Shown piece after piece: positions 1-10,364 of a stretch of 64,000 nucleotides of DNA; within the stretch, counting starts at the first letter, position 1, and each line of letters opens with the position of its first letter. Below the pieces are notes generated by a model, which saw only the letters and a list, made by a program, of their open reading frames with translations, was not told the origin of the DNA and did not search any database. This stretch comes from Anthoceros angustus (taxonomy: Eukaryota > Streptophyta > Anthocerotopsida > Anthocerotales > Anthocerotaceae): the NCBI GenBank assembly GCA_010909165.1, contig VJWM01000025.1, positions 682,001 to 746,000 on the forward strand. The letters run 5' to 3'. The position numbers and the translations under genes are program-made.

Positions 1-161
1 TATGTGGCCAAGGTGCACATGCTCGCCACGAGGAGGAGGAAGAGGATCGCTGGAGGATACCTACCGATCCGTGAGGTTTCCAGGACAACAAGATTCAAGA
101 CCGCCCATCCATCGATGCTGCGAAATTCCATGGGGGCATTCGTAACAACCAAGTGCCTGTG

Positions 162-178
162 GTTGCTAACCAAGCAAC
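162..178. repeat. 17-nt hairpin motif, copy 1 (GTTGCT-N5-AGCAAC)
   Basis: A perfect 6-bp inverted repeat around a 5-nt centre (AACCA). The same 17-nt layout recurs at 844, 6348, 7124, 8637 and 8659, always within retroelement-like sequence. Confidence 0.7.
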
Positions 179-843
179 GGGTGGTTCAACAATCAGAGGG
201 GCTTTGGTCATTATGCAAATAGCTGTTCATCGAACAAGACAGCCAATGGTGACTACGAACGTGCAAGACCGCAAACAACAGGTCATGTAGCGGGAGTGTC
301 ACTTGCCCAAACCGAGGTCGCTCAATTGCTCAACCACCGTGATGGGGTTCAAGCAGCATCCCAAGGAGCATGCAGCCATGCACGTGGAGGATGCCCTTAT
401 GGTCGCTTTGGGAGGATGCGGAAGCCATGGTGTGGGGAGCTAGATGGACTGGGGGCAGGAGGAGACTACTACGGAGAGGTCAGCATGCATGCGCACTAGG
501 AATGAAAAGCTAGGAGGAAGTCATGGAAGAAGAAAGAGACGGAGGTGCAATCACCACAAAGTCAAGAGAGCACTCCAAGCCCGGAGGGAACGGATCTAGA
601 GGAGACACTTGAGAAGGAGAACCCAGAAGGAAGAATCAAGGAGTGAATCGCCTGGGGCCATGCTGGAGAAGAAGAAGTTCCAAAGAAAAGGGAGAGGAAC
701 CCGAGTTTCCACCGGACGGCCGGAAGTCATGGAGATGATAGAGGAGGAATTGACCAAGACAAAACCGAGCTCGTGATCCCGAGACGCAGAAGTCCTCCGG
801 TTAGCAACCGCGCTAAGGCGGCCGCAGCTAAGCAACCGACGTT

Positions 844-860
844 GTTGCTAAGGGAGCAAC
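844..860. repeat. 17-nt hairpin motif, copy 2
   Basis: GTTGCT and AGCAAC arms around AAGGG, identical in layout to the copy at 162-178. It sits in the presumed gag/linker part of the gypsy remnant. Confidence 0.7.
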
Positions 861-1099
861 CGCGATCGTTGGGGGAAGGAGGGACCGATCGAGGACCATT
901 TAACCTTGCCAAGCCATCATGGATCGCAATTTGCTATCACGTTTGGTCAACTATTGAAGGACAACCAAGTAGTGCAACAAGTTCGGAGGGCCTTGCAAGA
1001 AGCGCAACCCAAGAGGAAGAGGCGATTGCCCAAGCCAGACCAAGGGTGCCGACCTACCAACCTAGTGTCCATGATAGACCAAGGGCCGGAGTCGCAAGT

Positions 1100-1400
1100 G
1101 GAGATCACCGGTCATTATCAAGCGGGTTCCCTTGGATACCGGATCCGGTGAACATCATGACGGAAGGGATAGCAAGGAAGCTTGGGTTGGACATTGAGCA
1201 TACCACAAGGTCCGAGATTACCGACATGTCAAAAATGCACTGTGGGAGAATCAAGGAGTAACCACCATCATAGGGACCATTCCCTATCTCATGGACTATG
1301 TGGTTATCCAAGACAAGGCGCCTGTGGTACGACATCCTATTGGGAAGGACTGTCAGATGGCTCAAGATGCAAGATGACTTGGGGAGGAAGGAAGTGGCTT
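1100..1400 (+). pseudogene. Ty3/gypsy aspartic protease relic
   Basis: The frame beginning near 1,120 reads a peptide containing VNIMTEGIARKLGL. This matches the region just after the catalytic Asp of plant gypsy proteases, where the usual context is a D-x-G-S triad followed by VNIMT. The neighbouring frame then gives TTIIGTIPYLMDYVVI, which continues the protease fold. The catalytic Asp-Ser/Thr-Gly triad is not intact in the readable frame, and a frameshift near 1,260 separates the two halves. The piece precedes the RT relic in the expected order. A non-functional remnant. Confidence 0.6.
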
Positions 1401-2159
1401 TTAAGCCAATGGATTGGGACCCCAAGACGAAGGAGGCCGAATTTGTTTGAGTTGGAGCAGGATACCTCTGGGGAGACTCCTACAGAACGGAAGGATACAC
1501 ATCGGTGGAGAAACATCCGACTGGAGGAAGAAGGAGGGAATCGGACAAATTTCCTTTTGCACATATCGCATGGTCGATGAGGAGGAAGAGTATAGGAGGG
1601 ATATCCCTTACTCCCTCAATTTGGTGGACCGCTGGTTCATGGAGGACCGCATCAGGAGGAGACAAAGAACTATAACGAGGCGGTTAAGGAAGCATCACCG
1701 ATTCTCAGGTTGCTAAGGAAGGACTGAGGACAACAAGAACAGAAGAGGGTGAGCCAGGATCATTCGATTCACCTCCGAGGACCTATTTAGGGAGTGGGGA
1801 TGAGGGAAGAGGACCTCGTGAACCGGAGGAAGGGTTTGGTGAGAGTTCAAGACCCGTGGAGCGAGAATGGGTACAAGCGACGAGATTAAGGATGTGGAGG
1901 TATTGCCCGAAGGTGCTGAAGTTTGCACGATACCTGGAACCAGCGTTGGAAGAAGGAATGAAACAGCCTCCTCGAGTTCATCGACGTGTTTGCCTTGAGG
2001 TGATGATATATGAAGGGATTCCCAAGAAGTGGGGAGCATAGGATCGATTTGGAGCCGTGGAGCGACTCGAATTCCCAATACAAGTGAACCCAAAGTACTC
2101 ACAAGGTGAAGGAGCAGCTTGAATTGTACTTGAAGGCGACGCCATCTATCCAATCGTCA

Positions 2160-2890
2160 CGGAGTGGGTGGCTCCAATTGTTGTGGTTCAAGAAGCACCG
2201 GAAAGATTCGAGTATGCCAAGACCGGAGGAAGCTCAACAAAGCAACCAAGAAGGACCATTCCCTCGCCATTCATCGACAACATCCCGGACTTGGTGGTGG
2301 AAGATGTGTGTACTGCCTTGACCTGCACTGGGTACAATCACCGCACTTGAGGGAGAGTGACTGCCTCAAGCCTTCACACGGATTGGGGACCTTCGCTTAC
2401 AAGAGGAGTGCGTTCGGATTGACGGGCACGTTCCTTCATGCGAGCATGGTTGAGATCTTCAAGGAGTATCTCCACAAGTTCATGGAGGTATTCCTAGATG
2501 ATTTTGTGTGTTTGGGAGTGTGGAGGAGCACCGGATCACTTGCGGCTTGGCGAGGTGTCGTGAAACTCAACTTTGCCTACATCCCGAGAAATGCTACTTT
2601 GGCATGCGGAGGGATTTTGTTGGGGCATGTAATTTCAAAGACGAGGCATCAAGTTGATCCGCATAAGGTGAAGATGATTGTTGCCCGAAGCCCAACAACT
2701 CTCAAGGAACTCCGGGGTTCCTTGGCATGGTGGGCTACTACGCTTTGTGCCTAACTTTGCTAGGAGGGCTGCTCCGACCAGCTTGTTGAGGAAGGACCAA
2801 GAGTGGACCGGACACCGAGAGGAGGCAGATTCAAGATTTGAGGACCACGTTGGTAACAGCCCCAACCCTCAAGGGAGGACCGAACAAGAA
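2160..2890 (+). pseudogene. Ty3/gypsy reverse transcriptase relic
   Basis: The frame 2164-2754 contains the motif CQDRRKLNKATKKDH (RT motif 1-2 region, usually C-x-DYRKLN), then AFGLTGTF (motif 4), MEVFLDDF (the catalytic Y/F-x-DD box, here FLDD), GILLGHVIS and the LKELRG thumb signature. The frame then shifts at about 2,750 and continues as LRFVPNFARRAAP around 2,740-2,800, the connection to RNase H. A segment between motif 2 and motif 4 is garbled, with a stop near 2,348 in one frame. The family assignment is solid; the copy is dead. Confidence 0.85.
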
Positions 2891-3260
2891 GTTCCATGTA
2901 CGTGATGTTTCCGCCGCCATTGGTACGCCTTGAGCCTGGATGACAAGAAGAGGGACTACCCAATCTACTACGCAGAGCAACTCACCGATGCGGAGCGCAA
3001 GTACACAACAACGAAAGGGAAGCCCTTGGGATGGTGTATTCGAAGAAGTTTCGTCATTATCTCCTCTCCTATGAGTTTGTGTTCCATGTTGACCATTTTG
3101 CTCTCAAGCATCTTGTCAACAAGGCGGATCTTCGTCGCATAGCTCGTTGGATCTTCTGCTGTAAGAGTTCACATTCACGGTGGAGACACGTGAGGGGAAG
3201 AAGCATGTGAATGCGACTACTTGTCCCGCTTGAAGACGGAGAAGGTGGAGCGTGATCAAG
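2890..3260 (+). pseudogene. Ty3/gypsy RNase H relic
   Basis: From 2,930 the frame gives DKKRDYPIYYAEQLTDAERK, a typical Ty3 RNase H run (usually PIYYASRQLTDAERNYTTTE). Frame changes after about 3,030 then lead into sequence encoding a KFRHYLLSYEFVFHVDH-like stretch and an NADYLSRL-like end near 3,210-3,235. The catalytic Asp/Glu positions cannot be followed in one frame. It lies directly between the RT and integrase relics, as expected. Confidence 0.75.
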
Positions 3261-3369
3261 AAGATCATTTTCCGGATGAAGCTTTCTTCGAGGAGGAAGA
3301 GGAGAGTGCTAGGCCCAATGCCAAGTTGATCGAAACGGAGGTACAAACCAAATGAGAAGGGAGGGAGAA

Positions 3370-4310
3370 GTTCGTGCCAGCCTATGAGGAGGTCTTTCGC
3401 TTTTAGCAATGTCGATATAAACTGCCAACAAAGAATGAGGTTGTTTCTATACTTCCGCACTGTTAAGCGCGAGACAAGCCGCATGGTAGGGCCGATGGAG
3501 TTGAGAGGTTGTGGGTCAAGGATGGTCAAAAGGACCGGGTTCTCGCCTTGCATGAGGAGGAGGCCGGAGGTCACTACGCCAACGTGACTGTAAGAAGATC
3601 TTGCAGGCGGTATTGGTGGCCAACCTTGCACATAGATGCTAGGGAGTTCATCAAGCCAGGATGCATGTCAAAGGGTTGAAGCCAACCAGACCACACAAAG
3701 GGCCATTGGTCCCTATCCTAGCCTTGGCGCCTTTGAAAAGTGGGGATAGACTTCATAATGATTACCCAAGACCAAGGGAACCAAAATCAATATATTCGGT
3801 AGCAACGGACCACTGCGCATGGTGGAAGCTCAAGCCTTGCCGTGGACACAAATGTGGTGGCAGTTCTTGTTTGAGTACATCATTACAAGGTACGGTGCTG
3901 GAATTGGTTAGCGACAGTACCCATTTCATCAACGAGGTGATCTCACACATGGTGAAGTACTTCAACATCAGCCACAGGAAGACCACCCCTACAACCCCAA
4001 GGCGAATGGACTCACGGAGAAAGCTAATGGATTGCTTTGCAGATCCTCAACAAGTTGACCATCACCTACACCTACGATTGGGACCGGAAGCTTCACTCGG
4101 CCAGGGCGACAGATGTGGAGAAGGTGACCACACAATGACTCTACTACCTCACCTATGGGCACTCACCACCATGCCCATTGAGTTTGAAGTGCCAACGTTG
4201 AGAGTCCAAGAGCATAAGAGGATGACGGTGGAGGAGAGCTTGGAGAGGCTCATAGGCTTTGTTCAGACATGGAGGACAGGAACAAGCCTTGGCGTCCCGT
4301 AACGCCCAAG
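3370..4310 (+). pseudogene. Ty3/gypsy integrase relic
   Basis: A YWWPTL peptide near 3,610 marks the end of the H2C2 integrase zinc-binding region. The frame from 3,661 gives HKGPLVPILALAPL and, across frameshifts, sequence matching the DDE core: an IDFI/ITQDQGNQNQY-like stretch (3,745-3,800), ATDHCAWW (canonical ATDYxTRW), and VSDSTHFINEVI (canonical SDxGxHF). DSRRKLMDCFADPQQ appears in place of the NGxxExxN box. The C-terminal part to about 4,300 is also present. Several catalytic contexts are altered. No chromodomain was recognised. Confidence 0.8.
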
Positions 4311-4550
4311 AGAAGAGGAAGGAATGGCATGACCTAAGTCGCAAAAACAAGAGTACGTTGTTCCGGGACTTGGCGTTCAGATGACAACAGTACATGCACT
4401 TCGGAAGTCGATCTTAGATGGATGGGTCCCTGCTGTGCAAGTTCGACAATGGATCCATACAACAGAAACTTGATGGACTCGCTACAACTGTGGTCAATGG
4501 TTGGCGCGTGAAGAAGTATTACCAATAAGTTGGCGGGGACGCCAACAAAT

Positions 4551-4870
4551 GAGAAGGGGAGTATGTGGTGACCACATGGGTACTGCACCCCTGAAAGGAG
4601 TGTTTTTTTTGTTTTGTGTTTAAGTTGCGAGAATCGTGTGGAGTTGGAATGTGAAGTAGGTTAGGAAATAAAGAAAAGTCTACTAGAGCCTAGTAGGAGG
4701 AAGAGAGTCTAGTCCCGATCCCGGATGTAACCTGAGGGTTGGTCGTCTCGCTAACGCTGTGCTAGGGCCGTTGCTAGGGCTGCTATGACCACAACCGACT
4801 CGGAGCCTGCTATGGTAGCAACCAAGTTGGAGTTTCTTTCGATGACTTGGAAAATCCAATCGATGGAATC
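4551..4870 (+). mobile_element. Polypurine tract and 3' LTR (end undefined) of the gypsy element
   Basis: After the pol relic a purine run at 4551-4560 is followed by GTA and a TG at 4564, the canonical start of an LTR. A short inverted repeat (TGTGGTGACCACA) opens it. AATAAA at 4667-4672 could serve as polyadenylation signal. The 3' end of the LTR (a CA) cannot be fixed without its partner, so the right coordinate is a guess. Confidence 0.45.
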
Positions 4871-5600
4871 ACAAGGAATACCCAAACGGAAGTAACGGGG
4901 TCCTATTGGCAATTAAGTCCGATGGCGGGAAGAGTATTTGCATCGAATCCAGCGGATCGAAGACGGCCACGGAATTCGAGCGACGGTGGAGGCCGGAGCG
5001 AACGCCGGACGGATGCAAGGCGAGTCGCATGACGCGGGTCGCCAGGCAACGAGCGCGCCAGCAGAGACCAAACCGGTTTGGCAGGATTGAGAGGGCCGGA
5101 GGAAGCGAGCGCAAACTGAGGCGGCAGCGAGGCGCGAATGAAGGTCTGTGGAGAACGCCAGTGGCGGGGCAATGGGAGGTGGGCAGCGGCCGAAATCGCA
5201 CCGCGAGTGGGGAGTAATCGCCGTGCAACTCGGAGAAGGCTAGGCGGCGTGTGGCGAGTGCCGCAGGAAGCTAACAAGAGCGGGGGCAAGTCGGATAGGC
5301 AGTGAAGGGGGCCAACTGCCCGCAGAAAGAGAAGTGTGCAACGGCAGTGAATCGAGGCACGCACTGGGAGGTCGCGGCATGTGACAAAGCGCACTAGGGC
5401 CGCTCAACCGTGGTTGCAGGATACACCTCCAAGCCTCATACAACCGAGGTAGGTGACAGCACGATCGCCCGAGCCGAGGCGGAGGTGTAGCCGTGGGGTT
5501 TCAATTCAGAGGAGCCGGCCAAGTCAATAGTAACGGGCTGAAGCATAGACGGCAGCGGACACCTTTGCCTGACTAAGCTTGTGTCATAGGACAGGAGCAT
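4870..5600. other. GC-rich spacer, no gene recognised
   Basis: Open frames exist on both strands but their peptides are arginine/alanine-rich mirror images, as expected from GC-rich non-coding sequence. Nothing matches a family I know. Confidence 0.5.
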
Positions 5601-6347
5601 GGCACTAAGAAGAACCCTCCGTCGCCATTGAGGCCATTACGACGCCCAATGGCCCAATATGGGGCACCGGAGAGTGAAGGGGTCTTTGGTGGCTAAGCAT
5701 CACGTCCTTCATGGACAAAAAGTGGTGCTACAATAGCCCCACGTTGGTTTTGGAGTGTGAGCGCATGAGGGAGAAGGCCATTGGGGAAGGCAACGTGAGG
5801 ACCAACCCCGCACTGGAATATTCATTGCTCCGCCGTTATGAGAGACCAAGAGGAATGTGGCGGGATAATCATTGACCTTTCAGAAACCATCTCCTCAAAA
5901 GTGAGGCACAAGCGGTCATTGCTCCCACATTGTCTAGAGTGGAGAATGGCTGGGTCACCAACAAGCTAGACCTCGAAATGGCCGGATTAGCCAGTGGATC
6001 CTGCTCTCGGCTCACTAAGAAGACACATTGACCATTTCCTTGTCTTTCTATGAGGTGGTGAGAGGGTCCAAGATAGATTGGGCCAGGATGTTCTATGACA
6101 CAACAGTGTGAGAGGGACCACTTGACCCTACCATCACCTAGCCCCTCACTCTATCTCCCTTCTTAATCCACGTTTTGACCATGCCAGTTGCCGGAGGGAA
6201 TGGAGATGGTCTCACCTTTCATTTGGAGGCCGTGTTTGAAAGAAGGAAGCCCAAAGAGGAGTCGAGGAAGAGGCCATCTCAGTGGCACCGGGAGTGAAGA
6301 TGAGAAGTCCAAGTGTCCATGAAAGGAATGTGACTGTTAAGGGCACG

Positions 6348-6364
6348 GTTGCTAAGCAAGCAAC
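6348..6364. repeat. 17-nt hairpin motif, copy 3
   Basis: GTTGCT and AGCAAC arms around AAGCA; a further partial GTTGCTAAGG follows directly. Confidence 0.7.
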
Positions 6365-7123
6365 AGTTGCTAAGGCCCCAACAGTACCAAGAGGAGCCGG
6401 GAGCAACGGGACTCCAACAACACCTAGAGCCACAAGAGCACGACGGGAGCTCACCGATGTATAAAGACAAGGGCAAGGCCAGGGCAGCACCAATATCCTG
6501 TGAGCCCGTGGGAAACCACAGTCAACAGGAGGAATCACCCCAACCCTTGGGCACACCGAGCCGATCCGAGAAAGTCACTACTGCTCAAGGGGTGGCTTTC
6601 AAGTATACCCGAAGTTGTGACAGGGGCCACCCCAGATAGGAAGGAGGAGCCCATTCCCAAGAAGGTTTTGGGACCTAACATCACCCCACAGAGTTGGTTT
6701 CAGCTATGGCACGCACTAGAGATGGAAGATCGATAGCTCGTCCTCTCCTTGTTAGGTTTACAGCGCAAGGGAAGCAACAGGGGAGCAATGGAGGAGCTCC
6801 AAGATGAAGAAGGAGAAGGAGGTTTTGGAGGGACGCCTTAGCATGGAAGTGGAAATAGGAAGGTCCGAGAGAGTTGCAAGTCTAAGGACCAGAAGCCCTC
6901 ATGGCTCGCCTCCGACACAAGCACCATAGGAGAGCTGCAGAATGTTATTTCGGATGCACAAGTGCCGAAACCGGATGCCTCGGCGCCACAGAAGGAGAGG
7001 GACGAGGCTAGGAAAGGTGGAAGGAGGCCAAGAGGGCTGTGATTGCAAGGAGGGCCACCGTGGAAGATGCGAGGCTCCATGGAAGAATCTGAGTTAGCAG
7101 AGGAGGTTAAGCAAGCAACCGCC

Positions 7124-7140
7124 GTTGCTAGGGAAGCAAC
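7124..7140. repeat. 17-nt hairpin motif, copy 4
   Basis: GTTGCT and AGCAAC arms around AGGGA. A partial relative (TGCT-AAGGGA-AGCA) lies about 20 bases downstream. Confidence 0.7.
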
Positions 7141-8636
7141 AGCCTGCACTGCTAAGGGAAGCAACAGTAAGCTCCAAGACCAAAGCCACAAGGAAGAAGG
7201 GGCAACAAGACGTGGAGGAGGACAACAGCTGGGGAGCGGGTAAGCACCGCCTAAGAAGTCTAACTTCCCAATGGTGCATTAGATTGAGGGATGCTTATCA
7301 AGATAATCATGTGCCCGGATTCTCCTTGGCTGGAGAGAAGATTGTCACCGAAAGTTTATGTTGTTGTGGGCATGGGGGACATGGAGGTACTTGATCCATG
7401 CCTTGACGGCACGGATCCTACCTATGGGTTGGACTCTTACGAGGAGACTCACCACCATCCAGATTCAAGAGCTCACCGAGGAGGAGTACTGCGCGAGCAC
7501 AAGAGAGGGAGGAGTCCATCGAGGAGGTGGAGATTTTGTGGGAGAGATTGCCCAACCAGCCAAGAGGGAAGAGCAAGAGGAGAACATGGGCTAGGCGGCC
7601 TAGGAGGCCTGTGAGGGATAATAGGGTAAGTGGCCTCAAATAGATGAAGGCCCATGTGTTATAGATCAATCTTCCTCATAGTGGATAGAATTAAGAGATA
7701 GGCCTCTAGGATTGGTAGGCTAAGACCGATTGGTATTTTTGGCAAGCCAAGCTACTTTGTGGGTGATCTTGGGTATAAGAGGCAGCCTCTTGATGAAATG
7801 TAAGCAATGTTGGCCTAAAGTCTCGGTGTTTGGGGTGAGCACGGGGTTTGGGGGTACGATCCAGGCTTGAGTCTAGGCACTCGTCCTGTGAGGAGCCGAG
7901 AAGACTACTGTTGCCCAGATCCGTGTGACCGATCCGCAAGAGTGGTGGAAAGCAAGGAGGGAACTGTGGTCTCCTTGGGGAGTTCCCAAGGATAAGAGGA
8001 AGGGGTTGTGAAGCCGGGAGGCTGTCCATTCCTTACTCATTCCCTTGCCTTGTCTAGTACTCACCTTGTGTTTGAGTTTTCAGGTGTCGGAGGTCATGTG
8101 GAAAAGGAGACAAGGCGGGAGCCTGTGGGTGGAAGAGAAGGTCAAGTGAGACGGAACCTGGGTTTGTATGCTTGGAAAATGTGAGCGAAAAGTGAACTGT
8201 GAGAGGAGTGGAAAATGCCGGACATGGAGAGTTGCCGATTGGCTGGAGAGAAGTAAGAGGGATTGAGAAGACTGTAGTGATGTTTCGAGAAAGTGGAGAT
8301 TGAATGAGGCCGTGAGGTGTGAGAACAAGGAGCGGAAGGGGTTGCAGAGGAACTTGGGGAGTATGGAGAGAGAGGCAAGAGGTACCTGTGAGCCGTGAGA
8401 GCCTGGGAGGACTGTATGAAGCTTGGGGAGGAAAGCTGAAAGGTTGGAGGGAAGAAAGAGAGATCCGGGGAAGTGTTAGAGTAAGGAGGTGTGTGAGCAA
8501 CCCCGATTGGTGGATCGACTTTGTGGAAGGATAAGAGAGAGGGTGTCCAATCTTATCCACTTGGACCCCAAGTGGGCCCCCACCCTTCTATTAATAGCCG
8601 CGAACCCGAGATGGGCCCCTGCTAAAATAGAGGGTG

Positions 8637-8730
8637 GTTGCTAAGATAGCAACTGTCCGTTGCTAAGGTAGCAACAGGGTCGCGTGGCTAAGATAGCCAC
8701 AGTGTCCGAGTGTTGTTAGGATAGTAGCTT
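8637..8730. repeat. Tandem cluster of three perfect 17-nt hairpins plus one decayed unit
   Basis: Three hairpins with 7-bp arms and a 3-nt loop follow each other at 8637-8653, 8659-8675 and 8684-8700. The first two have GTTGCTA/TAGCAAC arms. The third has GTGGCTA/TAGCCAC, so both strands of the stem changed together (T-A to G-C). A fourth unit at about 8712-8730 is imperfect. Spacing is 22 to 28 bases. Confidence 0.75.
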
Positions 8731-9114
8731 GGTCTCAGAGTCGCTAGATGTTTTGTATGTCGTGTTTGGATTGGCTATGTTTTGGTTGTCTTGACACGAA
8801 ATCACTCCCTTGGGTACGAATCTCAAGTCTACAACGATAAAGAGGGTAAATGTGGCCTCTTTGTGACCACTTGGTTTAGAAAATCCTCCACGGATCGCTA
8901 AATCTTTAACCCTTCCCGCAAATGGGCCACACCTTCCGCTTGCAGGATGTGACACCGCTCCCCTTCTTGTCCCTGTTACCATGCATGCATGGATGAGGCA
9001 GGAGGCGCCGGCGCCTCCCTTAGCACCACCGTCGGCATGCCGAGTTAGTGGGGGCCAGGCCAGCGCCTCCCCAGCACACCACCCATGGGCCGGCCAGCGC
9101 CCTTCCTCCCCAAC

Positions 9115-9176
9115 ACGCCCGCCCGCCCGCCCGCCCGCCCGCCTACCGCCCGCCCGCCTACCCCGCCCGCCCGCCA
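9115..9176. repeat. (CCCG)n simple repeat
   Basis: An almost pure CCCG/GCCC tetranucleotide run with two short interruptions, inside a very GC-rich block (about 9,000-9,300). It creates long proline/arginine open frames on both strands that are not genes. Confidence 0.9.
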
Positions 9177-9520
9177 CCTCACGCCCATGGCCAGCCGGCG
9201 CCATCTCCCCAACACGCCATGCCGCCATGGCGCCGGCCGCCGCGCCATCCCTTCCCCCAACACGCCCGCCTACCCCGCCCGCCGCCTCCCATCTGGGCTC
9301 CTCATAGACTGTCTTTAAGAAAATCAATATTTAGCAGCTCAAGACTCTTGCAACTTGGGACCGTTTGGTCAAGTGCTTCGTAAAAAGGTGGAGTAATGAG
9401 TAGGTTCCGTATTCGAAACCTATATCTTTTTAATAACCCAACTTTGTTGATTTTAAGGACGCTTGCATGGGCAAATGGGCAATCAACTTTGTTCATTTTA
9501 AGGACGTTGGCATTGCCTTA

Positions 9521-10186
9521 AAGCCCAAGTGGTTGCATTGAGTGCCAGAAGGTTGAAGACTACGATTGGCGAGCTTTTGGATGAGGGTCAGCAGACCCTA
9601 AATGTTGTGTGGCAGTCGACACCATCGTAATGGGCCCACCTTAAGGGAATTGATACTAATAGATACGAGCAAGCATTGGAGGAGAATGACAGCGACGAGT
9701 GATATGGACCGTGATTTGCAAAATCTGGTGGTTCTTGACTTTCCGATGCAAAGGCATGGAGTGAACAAGTCGCTAGGCCGCACTCTTGAATGACTATTGT
9801 CGATACTGATGACCACTTCCTCCTTTAGCAGTTGTTTGTTGCAATGTTCTCACGACCACTGAAATGAGACTCCCGCTAGTACAAGATTGTTTTCATTGTG
9901 TTCCACCACTTGAAAGCAAAAGTTTTTGGTTGTAGTAAACATATGAAAATGGCAGCCCTCTATACATTCTACAAAAATGCAGACGGGCCCACACCCTACT
10001 GTGCTCTAGTTCTTGAGTGTAGACTTGAAAGTGTGTCTTTTATCAAAGGTATGGGCTCAAAAAGGGTGTGCGTATTATCAAAGTAGGGCAGATATGCTGT
10101 TGCAGGAAGGGTGTACATCGTGACAAGGGGGTGCTATCTCGATCGAAGGGGGTTACTGTATTCCCCCCCTTCAAAAATTATCATGT
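9521..10186 (+). repeat. Dispersed 0.67-kb repeat, copy A (inverted partner at 59,270-59,945)
   Basis: From GCCCAAGTGGTTGCATTGAG to CCTTCAAAAATTATCATGTT this stretch matches the reverse complement of 59,270-59,945 closely along its whole length. That includes a 62-codon frame at 9898-10086, whose partner on the minus strand at 59372-59560 differs at only a few residues. Weaker similarity extends to the left, to about 8,905 here and 60,050 there, through a shared 'AACCCTTC..GCAAAT.GGCCACACCTTCC' stretch. That leader also recurs at 12,052-12,180. It behaves like a non-autonomous transposon or an ancient segmental copy. No transposase was recognised. Confidence 0.75.
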
Positions 10187-10364
10187 TGAAGGCGAACATG
10201 AAAATTATTGGCTTGCAGAATCCCTAGCTACAACAATGACTGAGCATCTAAACCCTAAACAACACCAGAAATGATCAGTCCAGGCGGCCCTCGGGATCCA
10301 CCATATACCCCCGAGTCTACAAGTGATTTGCTACGGGTAGTGGAAACCATACATGTCTCAAACC

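Larger units (their letters stand above)
1..4870 (+). mobile_element. Degenerate Ty3/gypsy LTR retrotransposon, cut by the left window edge
   Basis: A plus-strand pol gene can be followed in broken frames in the order protease, reverse transcriptase, RNase H, integrase. It is followed by a purine tract and what looks like the start of a 3' LTR. This order (integrase last) is that of Ty3/gypsy elements. No long open frame survives, because stops and frameshifts interrupt every domain, so the copy is inactive. The stretch from 1 to about 1,090 would hold gag and linker sequence; I recognise no nucleocapsid zinc knuckle there. The 5' LTR lies outside the window. The right border is uncertain because the matching LTR end cannot be compared. 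Confidence 0.8.
5600..8760 (+). mobile_element. Probable second retroelement remnant (gag-like)
   Basis: Broken plus-strand frames run through this stretch. They read Glu/Lys/Arg-rich, low-complexity peptides with small repeats such as VAKQATVAKAP (near 6,345) and VKQATAVAREAT (near 7,110), resembling retrotransposon gag spacers. A possible capsid-like piece is near 5,700-5,850 (SMREKAIGEG-like). No RT or integrase was found. The same hairpin motif as in the gypsy element at the left edge occurs here, which suggests related elements. Identification is tentative. Confidence 0.35.

Noticed and set aside
8054-8560. A 168-codon minus-strand frame
   Set aside because: Ser/Pro/Leu-rich translation of a purine-rich plus strand; no motif, and it overlaps retroelement-like sequence.
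8981-9383. Long overlapping open frames of 100-200 codons on both strands
   Set aside because: They are produced by the CCCG microsatellite and surrounding GC-rich sequence; peptides are Pro/Arg/Ala mirror images without domains.
9302-9520. A tRNA-derived SINE around 9,340-9,425 (CCGTATTCGAAACC)
   Set aside because: B-box-like word only, no A box at the right distance, and no second copy seen in the window.
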